Source: Thermoleophilia bacterium (lineage in GTDB: Bacteria; Actinomycetota; Thermoleophilia; Gaiellales; Gaiellaceae). From it: DNA of 32,154 bases. This document shows positions 25,074 to 32,154 of the stretch, one piece after another (within the stretch, counting starts at the first letter, position 1; each line of letters starts with the position of its first letter). The stretch spans positions 1 to 32,154 of the forward strand of contig JADGPD010000021.1 of the NCBI GenBank assembly GCA_017882615.1, in the 5' to 3' direction. Under the pieces are notes generated by a model, which was not told the origin of the DNA, did not search any database, and saw only the letters and a program-made list of their open reading frames with translations. The translations under genes and the position numbers were made by a program.

Positions 25074-26192
25074 ATGAGGGTGCCGTTCGGCAGCGTGAAG
25101 CGAGAGCTCGTCGACTGCGGGGAAGACGTCCGGGCGGCAGTCGCCCGGGTCATCGAATCCGGCTGGTTCGTTCTCGGTCAAGAGGTCGAGGGCTTCGAGG
25201 CGGAGTTCTCCGCCTACCTCGGAGGCTCACCCGTCGTCGGAGTCGGCTCCGGAACCGAGGCAATCCACCTGGCTCTCGTCGCCGGCGGCGTCGAACAGGG
25301 CGACTACGTCGTGACGGTGCCCAACACGGCTGTCCCGACCGTCTCGGCGATCAGCGCGGCAGGCGCGACGCCGCTGCTTGTGGACATCGACGCGGCGAGT
25401 TTCACGATGGACCCGGATAGGCTGCGCGAGCTCGTGGCTGCTCAGAAACCGCGCCTCGGGCGGCGGCTGAAGGCGGTCGTTCCCGTGCATCTCTACGGCC
25501 AGTGCGCCGACATGGATCCGATCATGGATATCGCCCGGGAGTTCGAGCTGGTCGTCGTAGAGGACGCCGCTCAAGCATCCGGGGGCGAGTACAAGGGGCG
25601 CAAGGCCGGCACCATGGGTGACTTCGGCGCTTTCAGCTTCTACCCGAGCAAGAACCTGGGCTGCTACGGAGACGGAGGCGCAGTCGTAGCGCGAAGCAGC
25701 GACGGCGCGCAGCAAATCCGGATGCTCAGGAACTACGGCCAGGAGCGTCGTTACTACCACGAGGTCAAGGGCTTCAACAGCCGACTCGACGAGATTCAGG
25801 CAGGCATCCTGCGGGCCAAGCTAAAGCGGCTCGACACCTGGAACGAGCGCCGCCGCCGGATCGTCGCTATCTACCAGGAAATGATCGGCAACTCGCTCGT
25901 GCGCCGCCCCGTATGTATGGACTACGCGGTTCATGCCTGGCACCTATATGTCATTCGCCATCCAAGGCGCGACGTGCTCGCCGCGGCGCTTGCCAAGCGC
26001 GGAGTCGCAACTCTCATCCACTACCCGGTCCCGGTTCATCTGCAGGGCGCTTACCGCGATCTCGGTCTACGCGAGGGAGCGTATCCGGTAGCCGAAGCCG
26101 CAGCGTCCGAAGTCCTCTCGCTGCCGATGTTCCCGCAGTTGACGGAGAGCGAGGTCGAGTACGTATGCCGACAGATCGACGCTAGCGAATGA
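25074..26192 (+). CDS. DegT/DnrJ/EryC1/StrS-family PLP-dependent sugar aminotransferase
   Basis: The 372-residue product has the family's N-terminal MRVPFGSVKREL, GWFVLGQEVEGFE, the cofactor loop VGVGSGTEAIHLAL, NTAVPTVSAI, and VVEDAAQASGGEYKG. The PLP-binding lysine is Lys193 in FYPSKNLGCYGDGGA. It ends with GVATLIHYPVPVHLQ and LPMFPQLTESEVEYVC, both family hallmarks. Such enzymes put an amino group on a 3- or 4-keto nucleotide sugar, using glutamate, in the cytoplasm. The upstream epimerase/dehydratase is the natural supplier of the keto sugar. I chose ATG 25074 because the conserved N-terminus begins there. GTG 25053, which overlaps the preceding TGA as GTGA, would add seven residues and is an equal alternative. 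A far longer in-frame extension is rejected because it runs through the epimerase gene. Confidence 0.92.
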   Translation: MRVPFGSVKRELVDCGEDVRAAVARVIESGWFVLGQEVEGFEAEFSAYLGGSPVVGVGSGTEAIHLALVAGGVEQGDYVVTVPNTAVPTVSAISAAGATPLLVDIDAASFTMDPDRLRELVAAQKPRLGRRLKAVVPVHLYGQCADMDPIMDIAREFELVVVEDAAQASGGEYKGRKAGTMGDFGAFSFYPSKNLGCYGDGGAVVARSSDGAQQIRMLRNYGQERRYYHEVKGFNSRLDEIQAGILRAKLKRLDTWNERRRRIVAIYQEMIGNSLVRRPVCMDYAVHAWHLYVIRHPRRDVLAAALAKRGVATLIHYPVPVHLQGAYRDLGLREGAYPVAEAAASEVLSLPMFPQLTESEVEYVCRQIDASE

Positions 26193-26244
26193 GCCGCTCG
26201 ACGACCGTCTTGGACAATCACGGACATGAAGCGAGGACGAGAGC

Positions 26245-27054
26245 ATGCTGTTGAGAGCTAGAAGAGTCATGTCCCGGGTCTTGACGGGAAACCCGCGTTG
26301 CGAGGTTTGCGGCTTCGGGGCCCGTTACAAGCGATACGTGGGCAGCGATTGCCGGTGGACAGAGCAAGAGCCGCCGACCGAAGCGCATCCGCACGCCTTT
26401 TGTGGCAAGCACCTTCCTGAGCTCGGCTCGAGCGCTCTCGATCTGACGGGCGATCGGGATATCGAGTGGAGCTACGTCGCTGCACGCATCAGTCGCTTCG
26501 CTGGTCCCGGTAAATCCGTTCTCGACTTCGGCGCCGGCTCGGGCGTTCTATCCCTGGCGGCGGGCAGTACCGGCGCGCGCGTGCTTGCGATCGACCTCAT
26601 GCCCCTACAGTTCTCGCTCAGCTACCCCAACATCGAGTTTCGCCACGTCGACGTAATGGATCTCCGCGAGGAAGACGACCGCTTCGATCTGATCATGAAC
26701 TGCTCAACGATCGAACATGTCGGGCTCGCCGGCAGATACGGGTCGGCCGATCGACTGAACGGAGATATCGAAGCGATGGCCAAGCTGAGAAGCTTGCTGT
26801 CCCCGGACGGGCACATGGTCCTCGTGCTTCCAGTGGGGCAGGACGCGCTTTTCCGTCCGTTGCACCGTGTCTATGGTCCGGATCGGCTCCCCAAGCTGCT
26901 TGACGGTTATCGCGTTCTGGAGTCTTCGTACCTCCGCAAGAACGCACGCAACGAGTGGATCGCGTCAAGCCGGGAGGAGGCTCTCTTGGAGGTCGGAAGT
27001 GCGCGTTATTACGCTTTGGGAGCGATGGTGCTCCAGGCAGAGGGTGGCAAGTAA
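26245..27054 (+). CDS. Class I SAM-dependent methyltransferase (possibly DUF268-like) with cysteine cluster
   Basis: The 269-residue product has a cysteine-containing N-terminal section (CEVCG at about 19-23, then further Cys and FCGKH by about 55) that could bind zinc. The methyltransferase core follows: VLDFGAGSGVLSLAAG (about 92-107), VLAIDLMPLQ, FDLIMNCSTIEHVG and LLSPDGHMVLVLPVG. The late segment VYGPDRLPKLLDGYRVLESSYL resembles DUF268-type methyltransferases. By family it methylates a small molecule or sugar with SAM. A GAGG eight bases before ATG 26245 supports the start. It lies between the aminotransferase and a glycosyltransferase-methyltransferase fusion, so an amino-sugar or sugar substrate is plausible but unproven. 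Confidence 0.82.
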   Translation: MLLRARRVMSRVLTGNPRCEVCGFGARYKRYVGSDCRWTEQEPPTEAHPHAFCGKHLPELGSSALDLTGDRDIEWSYVAARISRFAGPGKSVLDFGAGSGVLSLAAGSTGARVLAIDLMPLQFSLSYPNIEFRHVDVMDLREEDDRFDLIMNCSTIEHVGLAGRYGSADRLNGDIEAMAKLRSLLSPDGHMVLVLPVGQDALFRPLHRVYGPDRLPKLLDGYRVLESSYLRKNARNEWIASSREEALLEVGSARYYALGAMVLQAEGGK

Positions 27055-27117
27055 CCGAGGCGAGGCGGAGCGGAGCCTCTATCGGCCACCGCTAGCTAGT
27101 CTCACGGAGATCGACGT

Positions 27118-28815
27118 ATGCACTACGACTTCTGCACACTTTTCGACAAGAACTACCTGTTCAAGGGGCTGGCTCTCCACCAGTCGCTTCGGCGCCACGT
27201 CAGTGACTTCACTCTGTGGATTCTGTGCATGGACGATACGGCGTTCGACATTCTCGAGCGACTCGATCTACCCAACGTCAGACTTCTGTCTCTCGCCCAG
27301 TTCGAGGACCGGGATCTACTCGCGGCAAAACAGACTCGTACGCAGGTCGAATACTGCTGGACCTGCACTCCGAGCCTGCCGCTCTACCTACTCGAGCACG
27401 AGCCCGGACTCGAGGCGATCAGCTATCTCGATGCAGATCTCTTCTTCACGAGCGATCCCGCGCCGGTTTTCGAGGAGCTTGGTGAGGGATCGATCGGTAT
27501 CGTCGGCCACCGCTACGGACCCAAATGGGAGGCCCTCGTCGAGGACTCGGGCATCTACAACGTCGGGTTCATGGTGTTCAGAAACGACGAACGCGCCCGG
27601 ACATGTCTGACGTGGTGGCGCGACCGATGCAACGAATGGTGCTACCACCGTGTCGAAGACGGCAAGATGGGCGACCAGAAGTATCTCGACGACTGGCCGA
27701 AGCGGTTCGAGGGCGTCGTCGTCTTGCAACACAAGGGAGCGGGGCTCGCTCCTTGGAACTTCGACAGATACTCGATCAGGAAGAAGAACGGTGAGATCCT
27801 GGTTGACGGAGAGCCGCTCATCTTCAGCCATCTCCATTCGCTCGAGATCGTCGACGATGGCAGGGACTTCGTTCTTGCCTACCCCGAGTACGGGGTGAGC
27901 AGCGCGAACGAGAAGCTCCTATACCCCAACTACACAAAAGCGCTTCGGCGAGCAATCGATAAAACCCGAGCCCTGGAGCCCGGCTATTCGCACGGTATCG
28001 GCGAGGTCTCACCCCACGCGCAACGCGAGCGTCTTCGAATCCAGAGAAGAGCCCGATTGAGGCGCTTGTTGGGCTCGATTACGCCGCTGCGATGGGGTTG
28101 GCGCATCGCTAAACGAGTCCTGCGTCCCACCGCCGCGCCCGTGATGCCCGAAGGGAGCTTGAAGGACTCCTGGAAAGACCCCGACGTTGCCAGACAGCAG
28201 AAAGCGCTTATCGAGGAAGAGCTTCGCGACCCCACCGAGGTGGCTCCGTTCAAAGCATTCCTCGATATCGTCGACTACGTCCTCCTGACCGGGGACATTC
28301 GCGCCTCTCGATTCCTCGATATCGGTTGTGGTGTAGGGCACTACTCCGAGCTTCTCCACCGATTCCATCCGGGCCGCTTCGACTACACGGGCTGTGACTA
28401 CTCGCCGGCGATGATCGAAACGGCGCGCTCTCTCTGGTCGCACTCGGAGTTCGTCGTCGACGATGTTTTCGAGCCGCGTCTCGACTATTTGAACTTCGAC
28501 ATCATCATGGCGAGCGCGCTCGTCGACGTGATCGAGGACTTCTGGACTGTGCTCGACGTGCTTTTCGCGAACACATCGAACCTGCTTCTCCTGCACCGCC
28601 AGCGGCTTACCGACACGGCGTCCTACTCTGTGACCGCTTCCGGCTATGTGGGCCAGAACACATATGCGACCTACTTGAATCTGAGTGAACTGGAGATGCG
28701 CCTGGATCGGTTCGGGTTGCGGATCCGGAAGGATTTTCCCGTTACCGATGACATTCACAGCTTCCTGATCGAGCGGACTCGGCCGCTGGCGGCCACACCG
28801 GTCGGTAAGGATTGA
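27118..28815 (+). CDS. Two-domain fusion: GT-A glycosyltransferase plus SAM-dependent methyltransferase
   Basis: The 565-residue product joins two enzymes. Residues 1 to about 290 are GT-A-like. They start YDFCTLFDKNYLFKGLALHQSL, and have a DxD site in ISYLDADLFF (about 101-110), NVGFMVFRNDE and DQKYLDDWPKRF, ending in WNFDRYSI and SHLHSLE. This pattern recalls GT8-like and related transferases. A basic linker follows (about 300-350). Residues from about 370 form a methyltransferase, with motif I FLDIGCGVGHYSELL (about 398-412), GCDYSPAMIETAR, and IMASALVDVIED, finishing FLIERTRP. One chain could thus add a sugar and methylate it or its neighbour. A GGAG eight bases before the ATG supports the start. 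The stop overlaps the next gene as TTGA. The order of domains and the reading frame are uninterrupted, so this is a true fusion within the sequence given. Confidence 0.88.
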   Translation: MHYDFCTLFDKNYLFKGLALHQSLRRHVSDFTLWILCMDDTAFDILERLDLPNVRLLSLAQFEDRDLLAAKQTRTQVEYCWTCTPSLPLYLLEHEPGLEAISYLDADLFFTSDPAPVFEELGEGSIGIVGHRYGPKWEALVEDSGIYNVGFMVFRNDERARTCLTWWRDRCNEWCYHRVEDGKMGDQKYLDDWPKRFEGVVVLQHKGAGLAPWNFDRYSIRKKNGEILVDGEPLIFSHLHSLEIVDDGRDFVLAYPEYGVSSANEKLLYPNYTKALRRAIDKTRALEPGYSHGIGEVSPHAQRERLRIQRRARLRRLLGSITPLRWGWRIAKRVLRPTAAPVMPEGSLKDSWKDPDVARQQKALIEEELRDPTEVAPFKAFLDIVDYVLLTGDIRASRFLDIGCGVGHYSELLHRFHPGRFDYTGCDYSPAMIETARSLWSHSEFVVDDVFEPRLDYLNFDIIMASALVDVIEDFWTVLDVLFANTSNLLLLHRQRLTDTASYSVTASGYVGQNTYATYLNLSELEMRLDRFGLRIRKDFPVTDDIHSFLIERTRPLAATPVGKD

Positions 28816-29648
28816 GGCTGCGAGTGCACGGTCACGAGAGCCAACCGCTCGTCTCGATCATCACGCCCTCGTTCAACCAGGCGTCGTTCATCGAGCGGAC
28901 AATCGCGAGCGTCGAGAGTCAGGACTATCCGAACGTCGAGCACATCGTGATCGACGGAGGCTCGAGCGACGGGACGATCGAGATCCTGAAGAAGCACCCC
29001 CATCTCGACTGGCTGTCCGAGCCCGACGACGGTCAGTCCTCGGCCATCAACAAGGGATTCAGGAAGGCCAGGGGCGAGATCATCGGCTGGCTCAACTCCG
29101 ATGACGTCTACTACCCCGGCGCCGTTCGCGAAGCGGTCGAGTATCTCCAGGCTCACCCCGAGACGGCGCTCGTCTACAGCGACTTCATGGAGATCGAGGC
29201 CGACGACCGCGAACGAGCAAGGGTGCAGACGCTCCCGTTCGATCTGGGGCAGATGCTGAACCAGGGCAACCTGATCCCGCAGCCCTCGACGTTCTTCCGT
29301 CGCGTGGTCTTCGAGCGGGCTGGATACCTCAATCCCGACCACCGCTACGCCATGGATTACGACTACTGGATCCGGATCGCAAAGTCTGGCTTGCGTCTCG
29401 ATCGCGTGGACAGGTGCTGGTCGGGCTTTCGCCTTCACGGCAGCTCCAAGACGATCTCCGAGAGCTCGAGGGCCTGGAGAGAGCACCGCAGCATCTCTCG
29501 CGCCTACGGCGGTCATTTCCTGGTACCTCTGTTCTACGGATACCGGCGACTGGTCTACCTCAGGCTCGCCAACTCCCGCTTTCGCGCTCTGGGCATGCGA
29601 GTCAACCGAGTGTTCCGCCGGCTCGGGCTCAAAGGCTTTCACGGCTAG
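28812..29648 (+). CDS. Family 2 glycosyltransferase
   Basis: The 278-residue product is a single GT-A domain: VSIITPSFNQASFIERTI (14-31), VIDGGSSDGTIEIL (46-59), the metal-binding LNSDDVYYPGA (94-104), and NLIPQPSTFFRR with YAMDYDYWIRIAKSG. The tail is basic and contains several aromatic residues. It belongs to the GT2 group common at the end of O-antigen operons. The TTG start at 28812 overlaps the previous TGA as TTGA. GTG 28824 is an in-frame alternative. It is the last plus-strand gene of the ABC block and converges on a minus-strand GT2 23 bp away. Confidence 0.9.
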   Translation: MRLRVHGHESQPLVSIITPSFNQASFIERTIASVESQDYPNVEHIVIDGGSSDGTIEILKKHPHLDWLSEPDDGQSSAINKGFRKARGEIIGWLNSDDVYYPGAVREAVEYLQAHPETALVYSDFMEIEADDRERARVQTLPFDLGQMLNQGNLIPQPSTFFRRVVFERAGYLNPDHRYAMDYDYWIRIAKSGLRLDRVDRCWSGFRLHGSSKTISESSRAWREHRSISRAYGGHFLVPLFYGYRRLVYLRLANSRFRALGMRVNRVFRRLGLKGFHG

Positions 29649-29671
29649 CCCGCCGCGACTTCGCCAAAGCT

Positions 29672-30556
29672 CTATTTCGGACGAACGAAGAGCGAGAGCA
29701 CCCGACCCGTTGCACGCAGCAACCGATGCCGCAGGTTGTCGGGAGCAACGCGGCGGAGATGGGGAGCGGCCTCTCGGAGCCGGCCTTGCTGAAGCAGCAT
29801 CCGGCCAAGCGCGGCATTCGTTCGGTTCAAGGTCGAGATCACCTGGCTACGCGCTTCCGGGGGGAGCTCGTAGCTCGAATCGAAATGCTCCAGGGCCTCG
29901 AGGTACCGCTCGTGCATGGAGATTCGATCCGACGAATCGCTCGCAAATCCGCGGTGGTAGATGGCGAGCGGCTCATCGAGATAGTCGAAGCGCGTACCGG
30001 CCAAAGCCAGGCGTAACCAGAGGTCGTAGTCCTCGTGTGAGCGAAACGGGACGTTCTCGTCGAATCCGCCTACCCGCTCGAGTAGCTCTTTGCGGGCGAT
30101 CACGGTGTTGATGGTGATGAAGCTTTGCCGAAGCAACCCCAGCAGGATGTCGCCGTCGCACGGAGGCACCAACTCGCTGTGGCGCCCGACGCGCTTGCCC
30201 TTGCTGCTCACGTAGGTGTCGGTGAACGAGATCTGCGAGTCGCGCTCGCTCATGAAGGCGAGTTGACGCTCGAGCTTCTCGGGCAGCCACTCGTCGTCGG
30301 CGTCGAGGAAGGCGATCAGCTCGCCTTTTGCCTCTTTGAGGCCCCGGTTGCGAGTAGCCGGCTGGCGCCGGTTGGGCTGATGGAAGTAGCGCGCCTGCTT
30401 GAACGAGCGCGCTATCTCGGCGGTTCCGTCCGTCGATCCGTCGTCGACGAGAACGATCTCGTAGTCGTCGAACGTTTGAGCAACTACCGAGCGCAGAGCG
30501 CGGGCCAGGAAAGCCTCGGCGTTATAGGCGGGGATTATGACGCTGACTCTTGGCAT
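29672..30556 (-). CDS. Family 2 glycosyltransferase (paralogue of the gene at 12935-13831)
   Basis: The 294-residue protein has VIIPAYNAEAFLARAL (6-21), VLVDDGSTDGTAE (36-48) and FLDADDEWLPEKLERQ (83-98), then GGFDENVPFRSHEDYDLWLRLALAG. It ends in a basic tail after LREAAPHLR. It is alike along its whole length to the product of 12935-13831, with the GT2 landmarks at the same residue numbers and the same C-terminal GRLREAAP segment. It lies beyond the ABC block on the minus strand. The ATG at 30556 is the first good start. By family it is an inverting sugar transferase acting in the cytoplasm; donor unknown. Confidence 0.91.
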   Translation of the reverse strand: MPRVSVIIPAYNAEAFLARALRSVVAQTFDDYEIVLVDDGSTDGTAEIARSFKQARYFHQPNRRQPATRNRGLKEAKGELIAFLDADDEWLPEKLERQLAFMSERDSQISFTDTYVSSKGKRVGRHSELVPPCDGDILLGLLRQSFITINTVIARKELLERVGGFDENVPFRSHEDYDLWLRLALAGTRFDYLDEPLAIYHRGFASDSSDRISMHERYLEALEHFDSSYELPPEARSQVISTLNRTNAALGRMLLQQGRLREAAPHLRRVAPDNLRHRLLRATGRVLSLFVRPK

Positions 30557-30761
30557 TAGCGGCTCGTCTTCGGGCTGAGTAACCGCGAAGTGCGCTCATT
30601 GTAGAATCCCTGCCTCGTTCTCGCCTCTTGGGCCCGTGACGACCGACACGAAAGGCGACGAAAACGAGGCTCGGCGCGTGCTCGAAGGGGTGAGACGAAG
30701 CTCGCGCAAGACGCTATGAGCGCGCTAGTGCGGCTGGCTGCGGGGACCTGAAGGCTGGCAG

Positions 30762-31333
30762 ATGAAGACATCAAACGGAACCAGACTAACCTAACGCCGT
30801 TCATCTCCGTCGTCATCTCCAACTGGGACGAGGAGGCATTCCTACCCTATGCCTCTCGACGCGCCGGGCAACCAGGCTTGGCGGCCTTCACGACCGTCCT
30901 CATCGACAACGGCTCGGCGTACGGCGGGAATCGAAGGCCTCAACCGGCACGATCCTCACTCGCCGAGCGACCGGCGACATAACGATGTCGCAAAGAGGGC
31001 ACCGGTCAGCACGCCAAGAGATACGGGGCCCTCGGAGTCACAGGCGGCGTTTCGCCCAGCGGCGACAGCTGCGACGAGAGCGTCGCCTGCGACTCAGATA
31101 CCGATCAGAGCCACCGAGTGCGCCTTGCCGATCATCGGTGGCGATAAACGCCGCGAGACTCGGTTCCTTCACGAAGCCGGAGGTAGTCGCGCGCGCGGGC
31201 AAGCGAATCTGTTCTCTATCATGGCTTGTGTAGCCGCTGGAGCACGATCGCCAAGAACGCTTCAGTAGCTCTTTATTATCGAAGCGTGCGCCGCCTGGCC
31301 GCCGCCCGATATTTCGTTGCTGACGCGGACTAG
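30762..31333 (+). pseudogene. Degraded family 2 glycosyltransferase (WbbL-like) with several frameshifts
   Basis: Pieces of a GT2 protein occur in order on the plus strand, in alternating frames. A likely start ATG 30762 runs to a stop at 30792. The next frame reads PFISVVISNWDEEAFLP and FTTVLIDNGSAYGG (30797 onward), like VIIPNWN and VVVDNASSDG of the intact gene at 6702-7757. The following frame gives GIEGLNRHDP. Around 31073 another frame reads DESVACDSDTDQSHRVRLADHRW, like the DVDLSFRAHLAG region. Then FLHEAGGSRARGQANLF resembles VFHAGGGTSRRQASEF, and finally YHGLCSRWSTIAKNA resembles YHAVRNRWSMIVKNG, ending at TAG 31331-31333. The remains span about 570 bp against more than 800 bp for the matching part of the intact gene, so there are deletions as well. 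Sequencing errors alone cannot easily explain so many changes. Confidence 0.78.
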
Positions 31334-31469
31334 AACCGAACGAGAACCGACAACGATGCTTACCTCAAATCGTGTCCTGAGCCAGTTGCATGGCTGGAGT
31401 GCCACCCGACGAGTAGCCAAGGCGCCAAATGCCTCTCGACGGCGTCTCGTCTGACCGGTGACTACCGCC

Positions 31470-32154
31470 ATGAGCCCTTCTCAACCGGTCAAGATCGATG
31501 TTGCGATCAACGTCTTTCGCAAGCCGTACCAGACCGCCTTAACCCTACTTTCGCTCTTAAGGCACTCTGGCGATCTCGTTGACAAGATTTACTTTACGAT
31601 CGACGCGCCGGGAACGGAGCATCTCTATGACGCTCTTTTCGAGCGTCTTGCCGGCAAATATATTCTTTTCGTTCCGCGGTTCCACTACTGGGTTCGTCCC
31701 TCTAAGTATCGTCACTTTCTCTTTCGCTACCGCGTCTTCCGTCAATCTCTTCGATATCAATACGCTTGGGAATCTACCGATAAGAAGTTCCTCTTCATTA
31801 CCCACAACGATGTCCTCTATTCTGCCGACGTTGCGACGTTATTCATGCGATCTATCGGCGAGAATATCGGGATCGGCGAAGTAGGTATGTGCTGGAATTG
31901 CCCCGCAAACTCGGCCAACTTATGCTCGAGCGATCGGTATCTAGAGTATCGACCGACTCCGAAAGAATACCGAGACTTAATACGCGAGCATCCCGGTTCC
32001 AGGCAGAAATTCTACTCGCGTTACCAGCGTGATTCCACTTGGCCGTTGCCGGAATGCCGATTGAACGAGTGGTCCTGTATGATCAATATGGAAAAGGCGC
32101 GCCGTATTACCAGTCCATATGGTGCCTGCACTCCATTCGGAGCGATGTACTTGG
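31470..32154 (+). CDS. Putative GT-A-like glycosyltransferase, 3'-truncated by the window end
   Basis: An uninterrupted frame from ATG 31470 to the right edge encodes at least 228 residues. It begins MSPSQPVKIDVAINVFRKPY, with LTLLSLLRHSGDLVDKIYFTIDAP next, like the first strands of a GT-A fold. FLFITHNDVLYSADV follows at about residues 108-122, with HNDV (112-115) where a DxD-like metal site would lie. There is a cysteine-rich GMCWNCPANSANLC stretch near 145-158. No named family is recognised; a glycosyltransferase is inferred from this motif and the locus. Codon use is unlike the rest of the window: at least five TTA and one ATA codon and many TAT, TCT, CTT and CGT codons. That suggests recent acquisition. 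A 3' portion lies outside the window. Confidence 0.75.
   Translation, partial: MSPSQPVKIDVAINVFRKPYQTALTLLSLLRHSGDLVDKIYFTIDAPGTEHLYDALFERLAGKYILFVPRFHYWVRPSKYRHFLFRYRVFRQSLRYQYAWESTDKKFLFITHNDVLYSADVATLFMRSIGENIGIGEVGMCWNCPANSANLCSSDRYLEYRPTPKEYRDLIREHPGSRQKFYSRYQRDSTWPLPECRLNEWSCMINMEKARRITSPYGACTPFGAMYL

Noticed and set aside
30849-31268. Open frame of 139 codons in the right-hand gap as an intact gene
   Set aside because: Parts of it match GT2 landmarks only when combined with pieces in other frames, so it is better read as part of a pseudogene.
31557-31884. Two short open frames on both strands inside the last gene
   Set aside because: They are in other frames of the uninterrupted frame from 31470, which has the better start and protein-like sequence.

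Overview
The window is one long cell-surface polysaccharide locus from a GC-rich bacterium. High GC at third codon positions, frequent GTG and TTG starts, stop/start overlaps and the protein families present fit an actinobacterium. A deep lineage such as Thermoleophilia is my inference; no rRNA, tRNA or taxonomic marker gene is present. I see no CRISPR array, insertion sequence, tRNA or phage gene.

Layout. Positions 1-431 hold the tail of an unrecognised protein and a convergent intergenic gap with a 20-bp tandem duplication. At 432-893 (minus) is a small secreted or membrane protein. Positions 935-16833 form a Wzx/Wzy-type block. It has an O-antigen ligase/polymerase with TPRs, a WbaP-like priming phosphoglycosyltransferase, a second ligase/polymerase carrying an inserted carbohydrate-binding domain and a Thr/Ser repeat linker, two flippases, five glycosyltransferases (two GT2, three GT4) and a methyltransferase. 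Within it the arrangement GT2(-)/flippase(+)/GT4(-) occurs twice, and both times the flippase and GT4 genes overlap tail to tail.

Positions 17238-29648 form an all-plus ABC-transporter block. It runs: a second priming transferase, Wzm-like permease, Wzt-like ATPase with a C-terminal glycan-binding domain, methyltransferase, two unusual glycosyltransferases, a sugar epimerase/dehydratase with an atypical active site, a DegT-family sugar aminotransferase, another methyltransferase, a glycosyltransferase-methyltransferase fusion and a GT2. Many junctions are 4-nt stop/start overlaps, as in a tightly coupled operon.

The right end (29672-32154) holds a GT2 paralogous to the one at 12935-13831, then the frameshifted remains of a rhamnosyltransferase-like GT2. 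The last gene is a putative glycosyltransferase with AT-richer codon use that runs off the window, so this end looks like a site of gene turnover.

Working model: each priming transferase loads a sugar phosphate on undecaprenyl phosphate and the glycosyltransferases extend it. One product is flipped by Wzx and polymerised by the ligase-like proteins. The other is completed in the cytoplasm, modified by amino-sugar and methyl groups, and exported by Wzm/Wzt. The assignment of glycosyltransferases to the two routes is inferred from position only.
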